From the NCBI GenBank assembly GCA_023392595.1, contig JAEVYU010000062.1, positions 45,596-109,595 on the forward strand: a stretch of DNA of 64,000 nucleotides, in the 5' to 3' direction. Below are positions 54,497 through 62,797 of this stretch, piece after piece (within the stretch, counting starts at the first letter, position 1; the number at the start of each line of letters is the position of its first letter). The translations under genes and the position numbers were made by a program. The notes below the pieces were generated by a model. The model ran no database searches and had not been told where the DNA came from. It worked only from the letters and a program-made list of their open reading frames with translations. The stretch is from Bacillota bacterium. Lineage in GTDB: Bacteria > Bacillota > UBA4882 > UBA8346.

Positions 54497-55294
54497 ATGA
54501 AAGGCAAAAACGTTAAAGTTGCGGCATTTCAATTTCATGGTAGCGGTAACCTGGAAAATAATTTGCTCGCTCTCGAACGCGGCATCAAAGAAGCCGCCAA
54601 ACAAAAGGTGAGGGTATTCCTTACCCAGGAGTGCGCATTATGTGGTTATCCACCAGTTGAAACAGCTAGTGTAAACTCGATTCCTTTTGATTTACTCAAT
54701 GAGGCCATTTCTAAAATTAAAAAACTGGCCGTGGAAAATAACATGTATATAGCTTTAGGCACTATTCGTCGTGCCGGAAACAGTAATGTTAACGCTAACG
54801 AATTAATCACCCCGGATCATGAAGAGTTACCCTTTTATGGCAAGAGAGCCCTGTGGGGGTGGGACGCGCAAAATTTTGTTCCAGGCGATAATCCCGGTAT
54901 TTATTCAATAGACGGTTTTAAAATTGGAGTCCGGATTTGTTTTGAAGTGCGCTTTCCGGAATATTTCAGGAAATTGTTCAAGGAAGATGTGATATTGACG
55001 CTGGTTTCATTTTGCGATGTTGGTGATGATAAACAATTATCTAAATATGAAATTATCAAATCCCATTTAATCACCCGGGCAGTGGAAAATGTAATGTACG
55101 TCATGTCGGCAAATAGTATTTCCAATCATCAATTGGCCCCAACTTGTTTAATAAATCCCGACGGCATCATTTTACAATCTGCGCCGAAGGATGAAGAATA
55201 TCTGATGACTTTTTTCATTGAAGAAGATGAACCGAACTTTGGCAGGAAGGGAAGGATTGTGCATTCAAGAGAATTGTTGAGGATGGGGATTTAA
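54497..55294 (+). CDS. Carbon-nitrogen hydrolase (nitrilase superfamily)
   Basis: This protein of 265 aa has the full Glu-Lys-Cys triad: Glu45 in FLTQECALCGYPP, Lys116 in LPFYGKRALWG and Cys148 in GVRICFEVRFPE. The family hydrolyses amides or nitriles; the substrate is unknown. The ATG at 54497 follows ggcgggg at 54488-54494, a close but usable site. A decayed second copy of its 3' end lies at 53603-53715, so the gene has been duplicated nearby. It ends about 60 bp before the end of the convergent XRE regulator. Confidence 0.9.
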   Translation: MKGKNVKVAAFQFHGSGNLENNLLALERGIKEAAKQKVRVFLTQECALCGYPPVETASVNSIPFDLLNEAISKIKKLAVENNMYIALGTIRRAGNSNVNANELITPDHEELPFYGKRALWGWDAQNFVPGDNPGIYSIDGFKIGVRICFEVRFPEYFRKLFKEDVILTLVSFCDVGDDKQLSKYEIIKSHLITRAVENVMYVMSANSISNHQLAPTCLINPDGIILQSAPKDEEYLMTFFIEEDEPNFGRKGRIVHSRELLRMGI

Positions 55295-55354
55295 TAGGAG
55301 GTTTAAGATGGGCATTGATATATTTAGTGAGAGTGATGTTACTGGTTTATCTCG

Positions 55355-55582
55355 CTATAACCTCTTCCGATTTTTTGTCCATCCCAGTAAATAATCGGTG
55401 CTAACATTAAAGAAAGCGGCGATTTTAAGTAATGTCGCATATTCAGGTTCTCTTTTATCTTTTTCGTACCGGTTAATCGATGAAACATCAATTCCAATCT
55501 TCTCGGCAACTTCTTCTTGACTGAGATTCAATTCCTTACGAAGCTGTTTGAATCTTGCCCCAAATTCCGTTTTGATCTTCAA
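55355..55582 (-). CDS. XRE-family transcriptional regulator
   Basis: This protein of 75 aa is almost entirely a helix-turn-helix of the lambda repressor type (FKQLRKELNLSQEEVAEKIGIDVSSINRYEKDKREP, residues 10-46). A FNVSTDYLLG tail follows. The start is TTG 55580-55582 with ggaggt upstream on the minus strand. Two palindromes in the region just upstream (55621-55639 and 55654-55675) are likely its binding sites. Small repressors of this type often control phage-like or mobile elements. Confidence 0.9.
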   Translation of the reverse strand: MKIKTEFGARFKQLRKELNLSQEEVAEKIGIDVSSINRYEKDKREPEYATLLKIAAFFNVSTDYLLGWTKNRKRL

Positions 55583-55615
55583 AAATTACCTCCGCAAGAA
55601 AATATTAGAAAATTA

Positions 55616-55675
55616 TTGACATTTGCCTGATGGGCAAATATAATATAGAATATAAATTGCCTATTGGGCAAATTT
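55616..55675 (+). promoter_or_regulatory. Strong promoter with two palindromic repressor operators
   Basis: A consensus sigma-A promoter, TTGACA (55616-55621) and TATAAT (55639-55644) with a 17-bp spacer, reads on the + strand. The spacer is a perfect operator-like palindrome, atttgcc-N5-ggcaaat (55621-55639). A second copy, attgcc-N5-ggcaaat with aa/tt flanks, lies at 55654-55675. The divergent XRE gene is the obvious repressor. In the remaining gap to 56024 only a 10-codon ORF at 55910-55942 with a ribosome site was seen. Confidence 0.75.
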
Positions 55676-56024
55676 ATATAAGTCATTTCTAAAATAAAAC
55701 GAGATGTACTTATCATTTAATGTACGTTTATTAGATTATGGCAAAAATTAGTATATCAATTTATTTTATCAAATTTCAACTTCTGGCACAAGTGTTCCTC
55801 TTTTAATATGGATATAAGAGCATTTTTGCCGGTTAACATCAAGAAACTTAAAGCCAACTTAACAACCTGTGATAAATTTTTACCCTTTTGAAATAGGAAG
55901 GAGTCCACCATGAAATTCTATACATCGTCTATTCCATCTTGAGCAACGGCAAAAAAGTCCCCTAAATCGGCCTGTCCGGCCAATGAAGTTGTTACAGACT
56001 GTTTTTAACTGGAGGTTGGTATCC

Positions 56025-56249
56025 ATGTCCATTGAAGGTTTTGTTCTATTGCATCCCCGTGGCCATTACGCCATCTATCCCTACCCCGGCGTGCGTCATG
56101 ATCTGGCCTGCGGCGACCGGCTTGAGGTCGATACCGGCCGGGAATGGATTACCATGTGGGTCCGCGATGGCATCAACGGCTACTATCTATCCGGCGATAA
56201 AATCTCCTTTTACCCCCTGATGGTTTATGCCCGGCTGGTGAACTCGTAG
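56025..56249 (+). CDS. DUF5348-like small protein
   Basis: This protein of 74 aa has the pattern GHYAIYPYPGVRHDLACGDRLEV...GREWITMWVRDGINGYYLSG, like small DUF5348-type proteins with a beta-rich fold. ggagg at 56011-56015 supports ATG 56025. It is downstream of the XRE-controlled promoter and may be its target. The function is unknown. Confidence 0.65.
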   Translation: MSIEGFVLLHPRGHYAIYPYPGVRHDLACGDRLEVDTGREWITMWVRDGINGYYLSGDKISFYPLMVYARLVNS

Positions 56250-56348
56250 AGCGTATTGTGAATAAATGGTAATCAGAAATGGGGAAGATACGCTCTACTT
56301 AAGAAAAACGTTCACAATCAATGAGTAGTTATTTAGAGAACGTTTTTA
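56246..56348 (+). terminator. Two hairpins behind the DUF5348-like gene
   Basis: gtagagcgtat (56246-56256) pairs with atacgctctac (56288-56298). aaaaacgttc (56304-56313) pairs with gaacgttttt (56338-56347) and gives a weak terminator with a T run. The rest of the gap to 56538 shows nothing further. Confidence 0.5.
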
Positions 56349-56538
56349 CTAGCAATAGCTTTGATTTGATTGCGATCATTCCGTTTAATAAAGCCTTTCG
56401 GGTGGCACGGTTGGTAATCCTTATAAATCTTGATATTGTTAACCGCCGGGGGAAATAATATAATGATATTGAAAGTTCTAAAATTTTTGGGAAATCTTTT
56501 TTAGCTCATTCATTCGGGAATTTAGGCAGGTGATTCTT

Positions 56539-56784
56539 GTGAAATGGGAAGAAGTAAAGAAAATTTATTCTGATAAATATGTATTATTACAAGTTCTTGA
56601 GAGCCATATAGAGGGAGAGCGAAAGTATATTGACGATGTTGCCCTTATTCGAGCCTTAAATGACTCCAAAGAGGCAACGCGTGAACTGGTTAACGCCAAA
56701 CCGGGTACCTTGGTGTATCATACTTCAAAAGAGCGGATTGAAGTATTGATACGCAAAAACATTGGATTTCGGGGAGTCCGGTAG
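56539..56784 (+). CDS. Small hypothetical protein upstream of a protease remnant
   Basis: This protein of about 81 aa begins MKWEEVKKIYSDKYVLLQVLE and ends in RIEVLIRKNIGFRGVR. It resembles the small protein that in many Bacillota precedes a retropepsin-like aspartyl protease gene. The GTG at 56539 is favoured because aggtgat at 56528-56534 fits it; GTG 56530 lies inside that site. The next gene, one base further, is the truncated protease. Confidence 0.65.
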   Translation: MKWEEVKKIYSDKYVLLQVLESHIEGERKYIDDVALIRALNDSKEATRELVNAKPGTLVYHTSKERIEVLIRKNIGFRGVR

Positions 56785-56785
56785 C

Positions 56786-56885
56786 ATGGATATCAATATT
56801 TATTTTGACGGGCAGTTAATCTATACTTCACTGAAAGTAACTTATAAAGGGAAATCAAAGGTTATCGATAAAAATTTATCATCAA
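56786..56885 (+). pseudogene. Truncated aspartyl-protease gene
   Basis: ATG 56786 begins MDINIYFDGQLIYTSLKVTYKGKSKVIDKN, the usual N-terminus of retropepsin-like proteases paired with the upstream protein. Homology stops after about 33 residues, before the DTGA active site. The remaining frame runs antisense into the end of folE2. Most of the gene is therefore missing. Confidence 0.6.
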
Positions 56886-56886
56886 A

Positions 56887-57690
56887 TTACCCTTCAACTT
56901 CCTTCCCTTCTTCCACATGGGAAGCAAATGCGCTATGATTGTGAATGGACTCGAAACTTTCCACTTCCACTTGAAACCTATGAATCCGGGATTCCGAACG
57001 AAGGGCAATGACCGAATCCCTTAAGATATCTTCCACAAACTTGGGGTTCTCATAGGCGGCCTCGGTGACGAATTTTTCATCTTCCCGTTTCAGCACAGGA
57101 TATACCGGACAACTTCCCTGGACCCGCAACAATTCCACCAGGTCCTCAAGCCATAAGATTTTCCCCGGATAAGCGAATTTGACCTGGCTGCGGATAACGG
57201 CCCGTTGATTGTGGGCGCCGAACTCCGAAATCTCTTTGCTGCAGGGGCAAAGAGACATGACCGGGATCTCGGCTCCCAACCGATAATCAAATGTATGATC
57301 CGGTTGATGCAGTCTGCCGTAAAACTCCCCCAGGTAGTCCAGAACGCCCACGGTCCCGCTAACCGGAGCATTCACCGGCAAAAAGTAACGGAACTTGAGA
57401 CTGATCTCAGCGGCGGGGGCCTCCAAATTTTTACAAAGTTCCGCCAGCAGTTGACGGATTTCTTTTCCGGCAATGGGCTTGTCCCTCCATGCGGTTAAAA
57501 GCTCCATGAACCGGCTCATATGGGTACCTTTAAACTGGTGAGCCAGGCTGACGGATACGGTTACATTTCCCTGAACATTCTGATAGCCGCCGTTTTTCAT
57601 CCGGATCTGAAAGGGCAGATGGACATCCTTCACTCCAACCCGCTGAATTTCTATGCCCCGCTCATCTTTTCTGTTTTGAACATCAATCAT
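56887..57690 (-). CDS. folE2: GTP cyclohydrolase FolE2
   Basis: This protein of 267 aa carries out the first step of folate synthesis (GTP to dihydroneopterin triphosphate), type IB. Family blocks are GNVTVSVSLAHQFKGTHMSRFMELL, the metal-site Cys in VMSLCPCSKEISEFGAHNQRA and IHNHSAFA near the end. FolE2 is often used under zinc limitation. Only small fragments of a protease gene lie beyond its 3' end; a further gene at 57884 is divergent to it. Confidence 0.95.
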   Translation of the reverse strand: MIDVQNRKDERGIEIQRVGVKDVHLPFQIRMKNGGYQNVQGNVTVSVSLAHQFKGTHMSRFMELLTAWRDKPIAGKEIRQLLAELCKNLEAPAAEISLKFRYFLPVNAPVSGTVGVLDYLGEFYGRLHQPDHTFDYRLGAEIPVMSLCPCSKEISEFGAHNQRAVIRSQVKFAYPGKILWLEDLVELLRVQGSCPVYPVLKREDEKFVTEAAYENPKFVEDILRDSVIALRSESRIHRFQVEVESFESIHNHSAFASHVEEGKEVEG

Positions 57691-57883
57691 ATGTCCATAC
57701 CCTACCTAAATTTTAATGAAAATCCTATGAAAGTATTATATAAATAACTGCTCATTTCAGCAATGCTTTATTGATCCATCCGGCCATTTTCTGATATGAT
57801 GGATAGAGTAATCGCAAAGCTTTTTGAAGAAAGCGCCAGATATTAAATAATCAAAGACATCTTAAAAACAGGGGGACTCACTT

Positions 57884-58618
57884 TTGAAAATCGTGGTAGA
57901 CAGTCACACCCATAGCGTTTCCAGCGGCCATGCCTACAGTACCGTTCAAGAAATAGCCAGGGAAGCATCGACCAACGGGATCGCAATGTTCGCGCTCACG
58001 GACCACGGGCCAACCATGATCGGCGCCCCGCAGTTGTACCATTTCGGCAATTTGAAAGCTCTTCCCGGGCAAATATACGGCATAAAAATTCTCAAAGGGG
58101 TCGAAGCCAATATTTTGGACTTTTCAGGCCGGACTGACATGCCGGATGAATATTTAAAACACTTGGACTTTGTATTGGCAAGCCTGCATGACGGCTCCAT
58201 ATCCCCCGGGTCGGTAGAAGAGAATACCGGAGCCATTATCAATATCTTAAAGAATCCTCTCATTGATACCATCGGTCACTCCGGCAACCCTTACTACCCG
58301 GTTGATATCGAGAAAATTGTCCGGGCCGCCAAGGAATATCACAAACCCATTGAACTGAATAACAGTTCTTTTTATTTCAGGAAAGGAAGCGCTCCCCGCT
58401 GCCGGGAGATCGCTGTCCAGTGTAAAAATCATGGGGTGCCCGTTGTCTGCGGAAGCGACGCCCATATTAGTTTTGATGTCGGCAAGTTTGACAAAGTATC
58501 TCAGGTGCTGGACGAGATCGGGATGCCGGAGGAATTGGTCCTCAACAGTTCAGTGGAGCGGTTTGAGGAATATTTGAAACAACGGCGGCGCGGACATAAG
58601 AGTGGCGAAGTCTTTTAA
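57884..58618 (+). CDS. PHP-domain phosphatase/phosphoesterase
   Basis: This protein of 244 aa has the four PHP metal motifs: DSHTHSVSSGHAYS at the N-terminus, LTDHGP, the GVEANI acidic centre, and the later TIGHSGNP and VVCGSDAHISFDVGKF. It corresponds to YcdX-like hydrolases with a trinuclear metal site. TTG 57884 follows gggggact at 57871-57878. It is monocistronic as far as the sequence shows. The substrate is unknown. Confidence 0.9.
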   Translation: MKIVVDSHTHSVSSGHAYSTVQEIAREASTNGIAMFALTDHGPTMIGAPQLYHFGNLKALPGQIYGIKILKGVEANILDFSGRTDMPDEYLKHLDFVLASLHDGSISPGSVEENTGAIINILKNPLIDTIGHSGNPYYPVDIEKIVRAAKEYHKPIELNNSSFYFRKGSAPRCREIAVQCKNHGVPVVCGSDAHISFDVGKFDKVSQVLDEIGMPEELVLNSSVERFEEYLKQRRRGHKSGEVF

Positions 58619-58687
58619 CCACAAAGGCCCGGCGGTCAGGCTATCATGGAGAAATTTCCCAAAACTCTCGGGTCTAAATGCCGACTT

Positions 58688-58894
58688 CTCACCCGGCCTC
58701 TCCCCGGCGAAGTTGTGCGCGCGGCTTCAATGACGGCTATTCGACGGGGAGAGGTGTGGTGTATCGAATGAAATTCATGCCAATCTTTTAGGCTTCAAAT
58801 TTTTGGCTTTTAAAAAGGCCCAAGTTTACTGCTCTAACATCCCTCGCCGTGAATTTGCTTCTCTGAGTTGCATCGCCGGAGAGGGCGGGGTGAG
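58688..58894. repeat. Inverted-repeat element of about 207 bp
   Basis: ctcacccggcctctccccggcg (58688-58709) and an imperfect reverse complement (58874-58894) bound a gene-free segment. An inner cggggagaggtg copy lies near 58737. It fills the gap before the DUF362 gene and resembles common palindromic interspersed repeats. Confidence 0.45.
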
Positions 58895-59005
58895 GTCAAA
58901 ATAGGCAATTGGAATCCTTGCAAAATATGGAATTATCCCTTGATGACATTGGGGCTGGGGTGGGGGGGCCTCTGTGGCAGATTTCAAGTAGGAAAGGACA
59001 CCGGA

Positions 59006-60151
59006 ATGGAACAAGTCTCTTTATTACGAGTAACCTCTTATGATCACCAACTGGCATCGAAAATCGAGGAGTTGCTGAAACCCCTCGGCGGTTTGCAGGC
59101 TTTTTGCAAACGGGGTGACAAGGTTTTATTAAAACCCAATTTTATTTCGGCCCGTCCGGTGGAGAGCGCTGCAACCACTAATCCCGCAATGATTCTGGCG
59201 GTAGCAATGTTATTAAAGGATTTAGGTTGTGAAGTCGGGGTTGGAGATAGTCCGGGACTCGGCAGCGCTGCCGGGGTCATTCACAGGCTGGGTCTTGATG
59301 ACGATTTGAAACGGTTACAGGTCCGGATAGTTGAATTGGATGCTTTGGCTCCATTTGACGGCAGCCGCTCAGCCGTATTTGAACGGCGTTTTAAAAACTT
59401 GCAACTCGCGGGACAGCTCAAAGAATATAACCGGATCATCAACCTGCCCAAGCTGAAATCCCATGGCCAAATGGGGATAACTTTAGCCACTAAAAATTTA
59501 TTTGGCTGTGTCTCTGGGCATAACAAAGCCCAGTGGCATTTCGAAGTCGGCAAGGATACCCGGGAATTTGCCCGTTTGTTAGTGGAAATTGCTTTGACGG
59601 TCAATCCCGTGCTTCATATTTTGGATGGGATCAGCGGCATGGATGGTAACGGCCCTTCAAATGGAAGGGTCCGGCAATTGAACCTATTGGTGGCTGGTGT
59701 CAATCCGCTGGCGGTTGATAGGGTAGTTGTTGAAATCATTGGGAAGAAACCGGAACAGTTTCCCATTTTCCAAGCTGCCCGGTCCCTTCAGCTTTCAGGG
59801 ACAGAGATGGAGAAAATAGAAGTGCTGGGGGACAGGGTTACGGATTGCCGAATCGAAGATTTTCAAATTCCGGCCTTTCGTTCCGCCAGTGTTTTGGGAA
59901 ACCGGGTGTTCAGTGATTTTATTGGCAGGATGCTGCGGCAACGGTTGGTCCTGAATCCCAAACTCTGCACCAACTGCCGTCGCTGTGAATCGGTGTGCCC
60001 GGCCAAAGCGATTGGCAACCCCGATAAAATTGTGATCGATGAAGAAAAATGCATCCGTTGCTGTTGTTGTCAGGAAATGTGTCCTTACGGCGCTTTATCG
60101 ATTCATACTCCCCTTCTGGCCAAAGTCTTTCAAAAGATCGGATGGATGTAA
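59006..60151 (+). CDS. DUF362 protein with C-terminal ferredoxin domain
   Basis: This protein of 381 aa has a DUF362 domain (LLKPNFISARPVESAATTNPAM, VGDSPGLGSAAGV, NLPKLKSHGQMGITLATKNLFGCVSG). Two 4Fe-4S motifs follow at the end (CTNCRRCESVCP and CIRCCCCQEMCP). ATG 59006 follows ggaaagga (58991-58998) at seven bases; the long upstream frame crosses the inverted-repeat element and is not coding-like. These proteins occur widely in anaerobes with unknown electron-transfer roles. Confidence 0.88.
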   Translation: MEQVSLLRVTSYDHQLASKIEELLKPLGGLQAFCKRGDKVLLKPNFISARPVESAATTNPAMILAVAMLLKDLGCEVGVGDSPGLGSAAGVIHRLGLDDDLKRLQVRIVELDALAPFDGSRSAVFERRFKNLQLAGQLKEYNRIINLPKLKSHGQMGITLATKNLFGCVSGHNKAQWHFEVGKDTREFARLLVEIALTVNPVLHILDGISGMDGNGPSNGRVRQLNLLVAGVNPLAVDRVVVEIIGKKPEQFPIFQAARSLQLSGTEMEKIEVLGDRVTDCRIEDFQIPAFRSASVLGNRVFSDFIGRMLRQRLVLNPKLCTNCRRCESVCPAKAIGNPDKIVIDEEKCIRCCCCQEMCPYGALSIHTPLLAKVFQKIGWM

Positions 60152-60152
60152 A

Positions 60153-60192
60153 AAATGAGGCAATCCACTTCCAAAGGAAGCGGGCCTCATTT
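60153..60192. terminator. Hairpin between convergent genes
   Basis: aaatgaggc and gcctcattt pair, with an inner cttcc-aaa-ggaag. The T run is short; it may end both the DUF362 gene and the convergent membrane-protein gene. Confidence 0.5.
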
Positions 60193-60221
60193 GCTGAAAG
60201 CCCAGTACTATGAGCTAAATT

Positions 60222-61259
60222 TCAGTGATCGAGTTTTCGAATCAACCCGGAAAGTAATTCCCGGATATTGTGATTGGCATCGGGGCCTTGCAAGGGATTG
60301 GTTAACGTAATGGCCTTCTTTTTTTTCAATTTTAAGCCATAGGCAGGGCTTATTTCACTCAGCTTAATGGTTTGCACGGGAATTGCTTTTTCTTTAGCCA
60401 CTTCCATCAACATTTCCACCAACAATGGATCGCTTTGCCTGGGGATTGCCAGACCATCGGTGGTTACCACATTGATTCGTTTGTCCGGGAAATTGGATAA
60501 GGTCACCACGTAAGTCAGCTCCGGCGCCTTATATAAAAGTTTGGGTATCTCCAGTACGCCGGAGTTCAAGGAATTCGCTCCGGAAAAATATAGAGAAACG
60601 GAGAGGGTTGAGGGCCTGGATTTCATCAAAAGGGCGCCTAATTCCAATAGTATCCCGCAATTGTCAAGCCCCGCCGGGTGTCCTTCGACTTTGGCAAAGA
60701 GCTTTAAAGCGACTACTATCAATAAAGCGGCAATGGCAAAGTACAAAAGGACTGGAAGCTTAAACCATAAATTGCCGGCTACCATCAACAAAGCAATGAA
60801 ACCGGCTCCGTAAATGAGTCCTAGATAAACCCGGTTGGAAAGTTTTCCGGGCAGAGCGTTGAAATAATCGGTGGTCATATTACTCATGATCACGATTTTT
60901 TGGGTTTCTTTACTCCGGGCGGGAATCGTCAAGAGTAAACTTTCCGCCGCTTTTTTCCTTACTCTCGCTAAAATCGGATGGACCAGTTCAGTTGCAAACA
61001 ATAAAAATAAAATGAGGGTTACCACAAATCCGCCTTTGGGGTGAGAGAAACTCAAAGCGATAGCTAAAAGGCTAAGTACGGCGTAGGCAAGAAGACTGAC
61101 TGAAAAATTAAATACTGGAATTTTGATGGTGGTAGGATGAAATTCCCAATTTGAGGTCTCTTGTTTAATGCAATCATATACGGCCTTGGCTCCAGCCGAT
61201 TCGGGTTGACGTTCCGGGTAGCTCGTCGAGATGTTTTGAAAGGATTCGGAAATATTCAT
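60222..61259 (-). CDS. Membrane protein with M28-peptidase-like region
   Basis: This protein of 345 aa has about four membrane segments (pairs around residues 50-95 and 145-190). A soluble part with HPAGLDNCGILLELGALLMKSRP then follows, similar in outline to the GADDNASGVAALLELA block of M28 peptidases. The expected zinc ligands are mostly absent (Asp-Asn retained, later His/Glu not seen), so peptidase activity is doubtful. It is monocistronic. It may be a degenerate or non-catalytic relative. Confidence 0.5.
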   Translation of the reverse strand: MNISESFQNISTSYPERQPESAGAKAVYDCIKQETSNWEFHPTTIKIPVFNFSVSLLAYAVLSLLAIALSFSHPKGGFVVTLILFLLFATELVHPILARVRKKAAESLLLTIPARSKETQKIVIMSNMTTDYFNALPGKLSNRVYLGLIYGAGFIALLMVAGNLWFKLPVLLYFAIAALLIVVALKLFAKVEGHPAGLDNCGILLELGALLMKSRPSTLSVSLYFSGANSLNSGVLEIPKLLYKAPELTYVVTLSNFPDKRINVVTTDGLAIPRQSDPLLVEMLMEVAKEKAIPVQTIKLSEISPAYGLKLKKKKAITLTNPLQGPDANHNIRELLSGLIRKLDH

Positions 61260-61574
61260 TATTCTATTTTGCTCCTTTTTTTTAAGTTCTTTAGCGGAAA
61301 ATCAAACCAAAAGATGAAAAATTTTTTCATTTCTTTTTGATTCGACTTTAAGTCGTCAAACTCCTACCTGAAAATTTTGAAGCGGATTGTCATGATCGGC
61401 TTTAACCTGCTGAGATAAAATTTTGGATGGGAGATAAAATTTTAGGAATGGCAGATTCGGTTTATCATGATCAAGTTTTTCATGAAGATCGAACAAAGGG
61501 TCGATGAACGCAGGAATTATTTTTCCAAAAGCGAATTGAATGAGAAGTGTAATTTTGGATGGAGGAATAATTAT

Positions 61575-62072
61575 TTGCTTATCTTGGGGATTGATCCGGG
61601 AACGGCGATTACCGGTTATGGGCTCGTTTCATACGAAGGCAATCATTTAAGAAAAGTGACTTTCGGAGTGATTCGTACCGGTCCGGAGCTTTCATTAGCC
61701 AGTCGTTTGCATCATATTTATCTTGAAACCATCAAAATAATTGGGGAGTATCGGCCGGATGCAATTGCCATCGAGGAGCTGTTTTTCAATAAAAATGTCC
61801 GGACTGCTTTGGCGGTGGGGCACGCCCGCGGTGTCATATTGCTGGCTGCGGCCAATTCCGGATACGAGGTGGCGGAATATACGCCATTACAAGTTAAATT
61901 AGCAGTAACAGGCTATGGGCGGGCGGAAAAGATGCAGATTCAGGAGATGGTCCGGGTTTTACTTTGCCTGGGTGAAATTCCTAAACCCGATGATGCGGCC
62001 GACGCTTTGGCCATCGCAATATGTCATGCCCATTCTTGCAAAATAGAGAATTTGGGGGCAAGAAGCCGATAG
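61575..62072 (+). CDS. ruvC: Holliday-junction resolvase RuvC
   Basis: This protein of 165 aa has the acidic active site at Asp7 (ILGIDPGTAITGYG), Glu67 (AIEELFF), Asp140 and Asp143 (PDDAADALA). TTG 61575 is chosen because ggagg (61561-61565) precedes it by nine bases and the length becomes standard; an open extension to 61467 adds unrelated residues. It cuts junctions delivered by RuvAB, encoded just downstream. The gap before it (61260-61574) shows no firm promoter. Confidence 0.96.
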   Translation: MLILGIDPGTAITGYGLVSYEGNHLRKVTFGVIRTGPELSLASRLHHIYLETIKIIGEYRPDAIAIEELFFNKNVRTALAVGHARGVILLAAANSGYEVAEYTPLQVKLAVTGYGRAEKMQIQEMVRVLLCLGEIPKPDDAADALAIAICHAHSCKIENLGARSR

Positions 62073-62187
62073 TTTAGGAGCTTAAGGAGCCAGAATTATT
62101 TTTCCTTTTTGGTGGTTTGATTCTGGCTTCTGAATTCCGGATTCTAAAATCCGGTATGAATTGAAGTCAATTGAGGAGGAAATCCTG

Positions 62188-62790
62188 ATGATTGCTACAT
62201 TAACCGGCACCGTAACCAGTGTAGGCGGGGAAAACTGTATTATCGAAGTCGCCGGTGTGGGTTATCTGGTCAACATGCCGCTCCCGGCATTGGAAGTATT
62301 AAGCCATACGGAGGAAGCAGTTAAGATTTATACCCATTTTCACTTACGGGAAGATGGAGCCAGTTTATACGGCTTTTTGTCAAATTCCGATCTGAATGTT
62401 TTTAAAAAGATCATCGGAGTCTCGGGGATTGGCCCTAAAACCGCCTTGGCGATACTGGGAAATCTGCCGGGCGACCGTTTCCGGGAGGCGGTACAAAGCG
62501 AAGATCACCGGATTTTAACGGCTGTACCGGGAATTGGATTAAAAACCGCCCAACGTTTAATTTTAGAACTTAAAGGGAAGCTGGGTAAGAGTGCGGGCAC
62601 TCCGGAATCGAATGTGAAAACATTGGAGAGCACCTTTAGTGTCAGTGCTGATGCGGTGGATGCCTTGGTGTCACTGGGATATCCCCAGCGGGAGGCCGTT
62701 ACGGCCGTGGAAGCTTTATTGAGTGAGAATAAGGGTCTGACCAGTCCGGAACTGGTGCGGTTAGCCCTCAAAAATTTAGGTAGAAAGTGA
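62188..62790 (+). CDS. ruvA: Holliday-junction DNA helicase subunit RuvA
   Basis: This protein of 200 aa begins MIATLTGTVTSVGGENCIIE with the OB-fold domain. It carries two helix-hairpin-helix motifs (VSGIGPKTALAILGNL, VPGIGLKTAQRLILELK) and a C-terminal RuvB-binding domain (DAVDALVSLGYPQREAVTAV). gaggagga at 62173-62180 supports ATG 62188; the frame opens earlier. It binds the four-way junction and loads RuvB. Confidence 0.97.
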   Translation: MIATLTGTVTSVGGENCIIEVAGVGYLVNMPLPALEVLSHTEEAVKIYTHFHLREDGASLYGFLSNSDLNVFKKIIGVSGIGPKTALAILGNLPGDRFREAVQSEDHRILTAVPGIGLKTAQRLILELKGKLGKSAGTPESNVKTLESTFSVSADAVDALVSLGYPQREAVTAVEALLSENKGLTSPELVRLALKNLGRK

Positions 62791-62797
62791 AAAATGG

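Noticed and set aside
55910..55942. 10-codon ORF with aaggag site downstream of the XRE-controlled promoter
   Set aside because: Too short to support as a gene; noted only as a possible leader.
58868..59005. N-terminal extension of the DUF362 protein
   Set aside because: It crosses an inverted-repeat element and lacks a ribosome site, while ATG 59006 has a good one.
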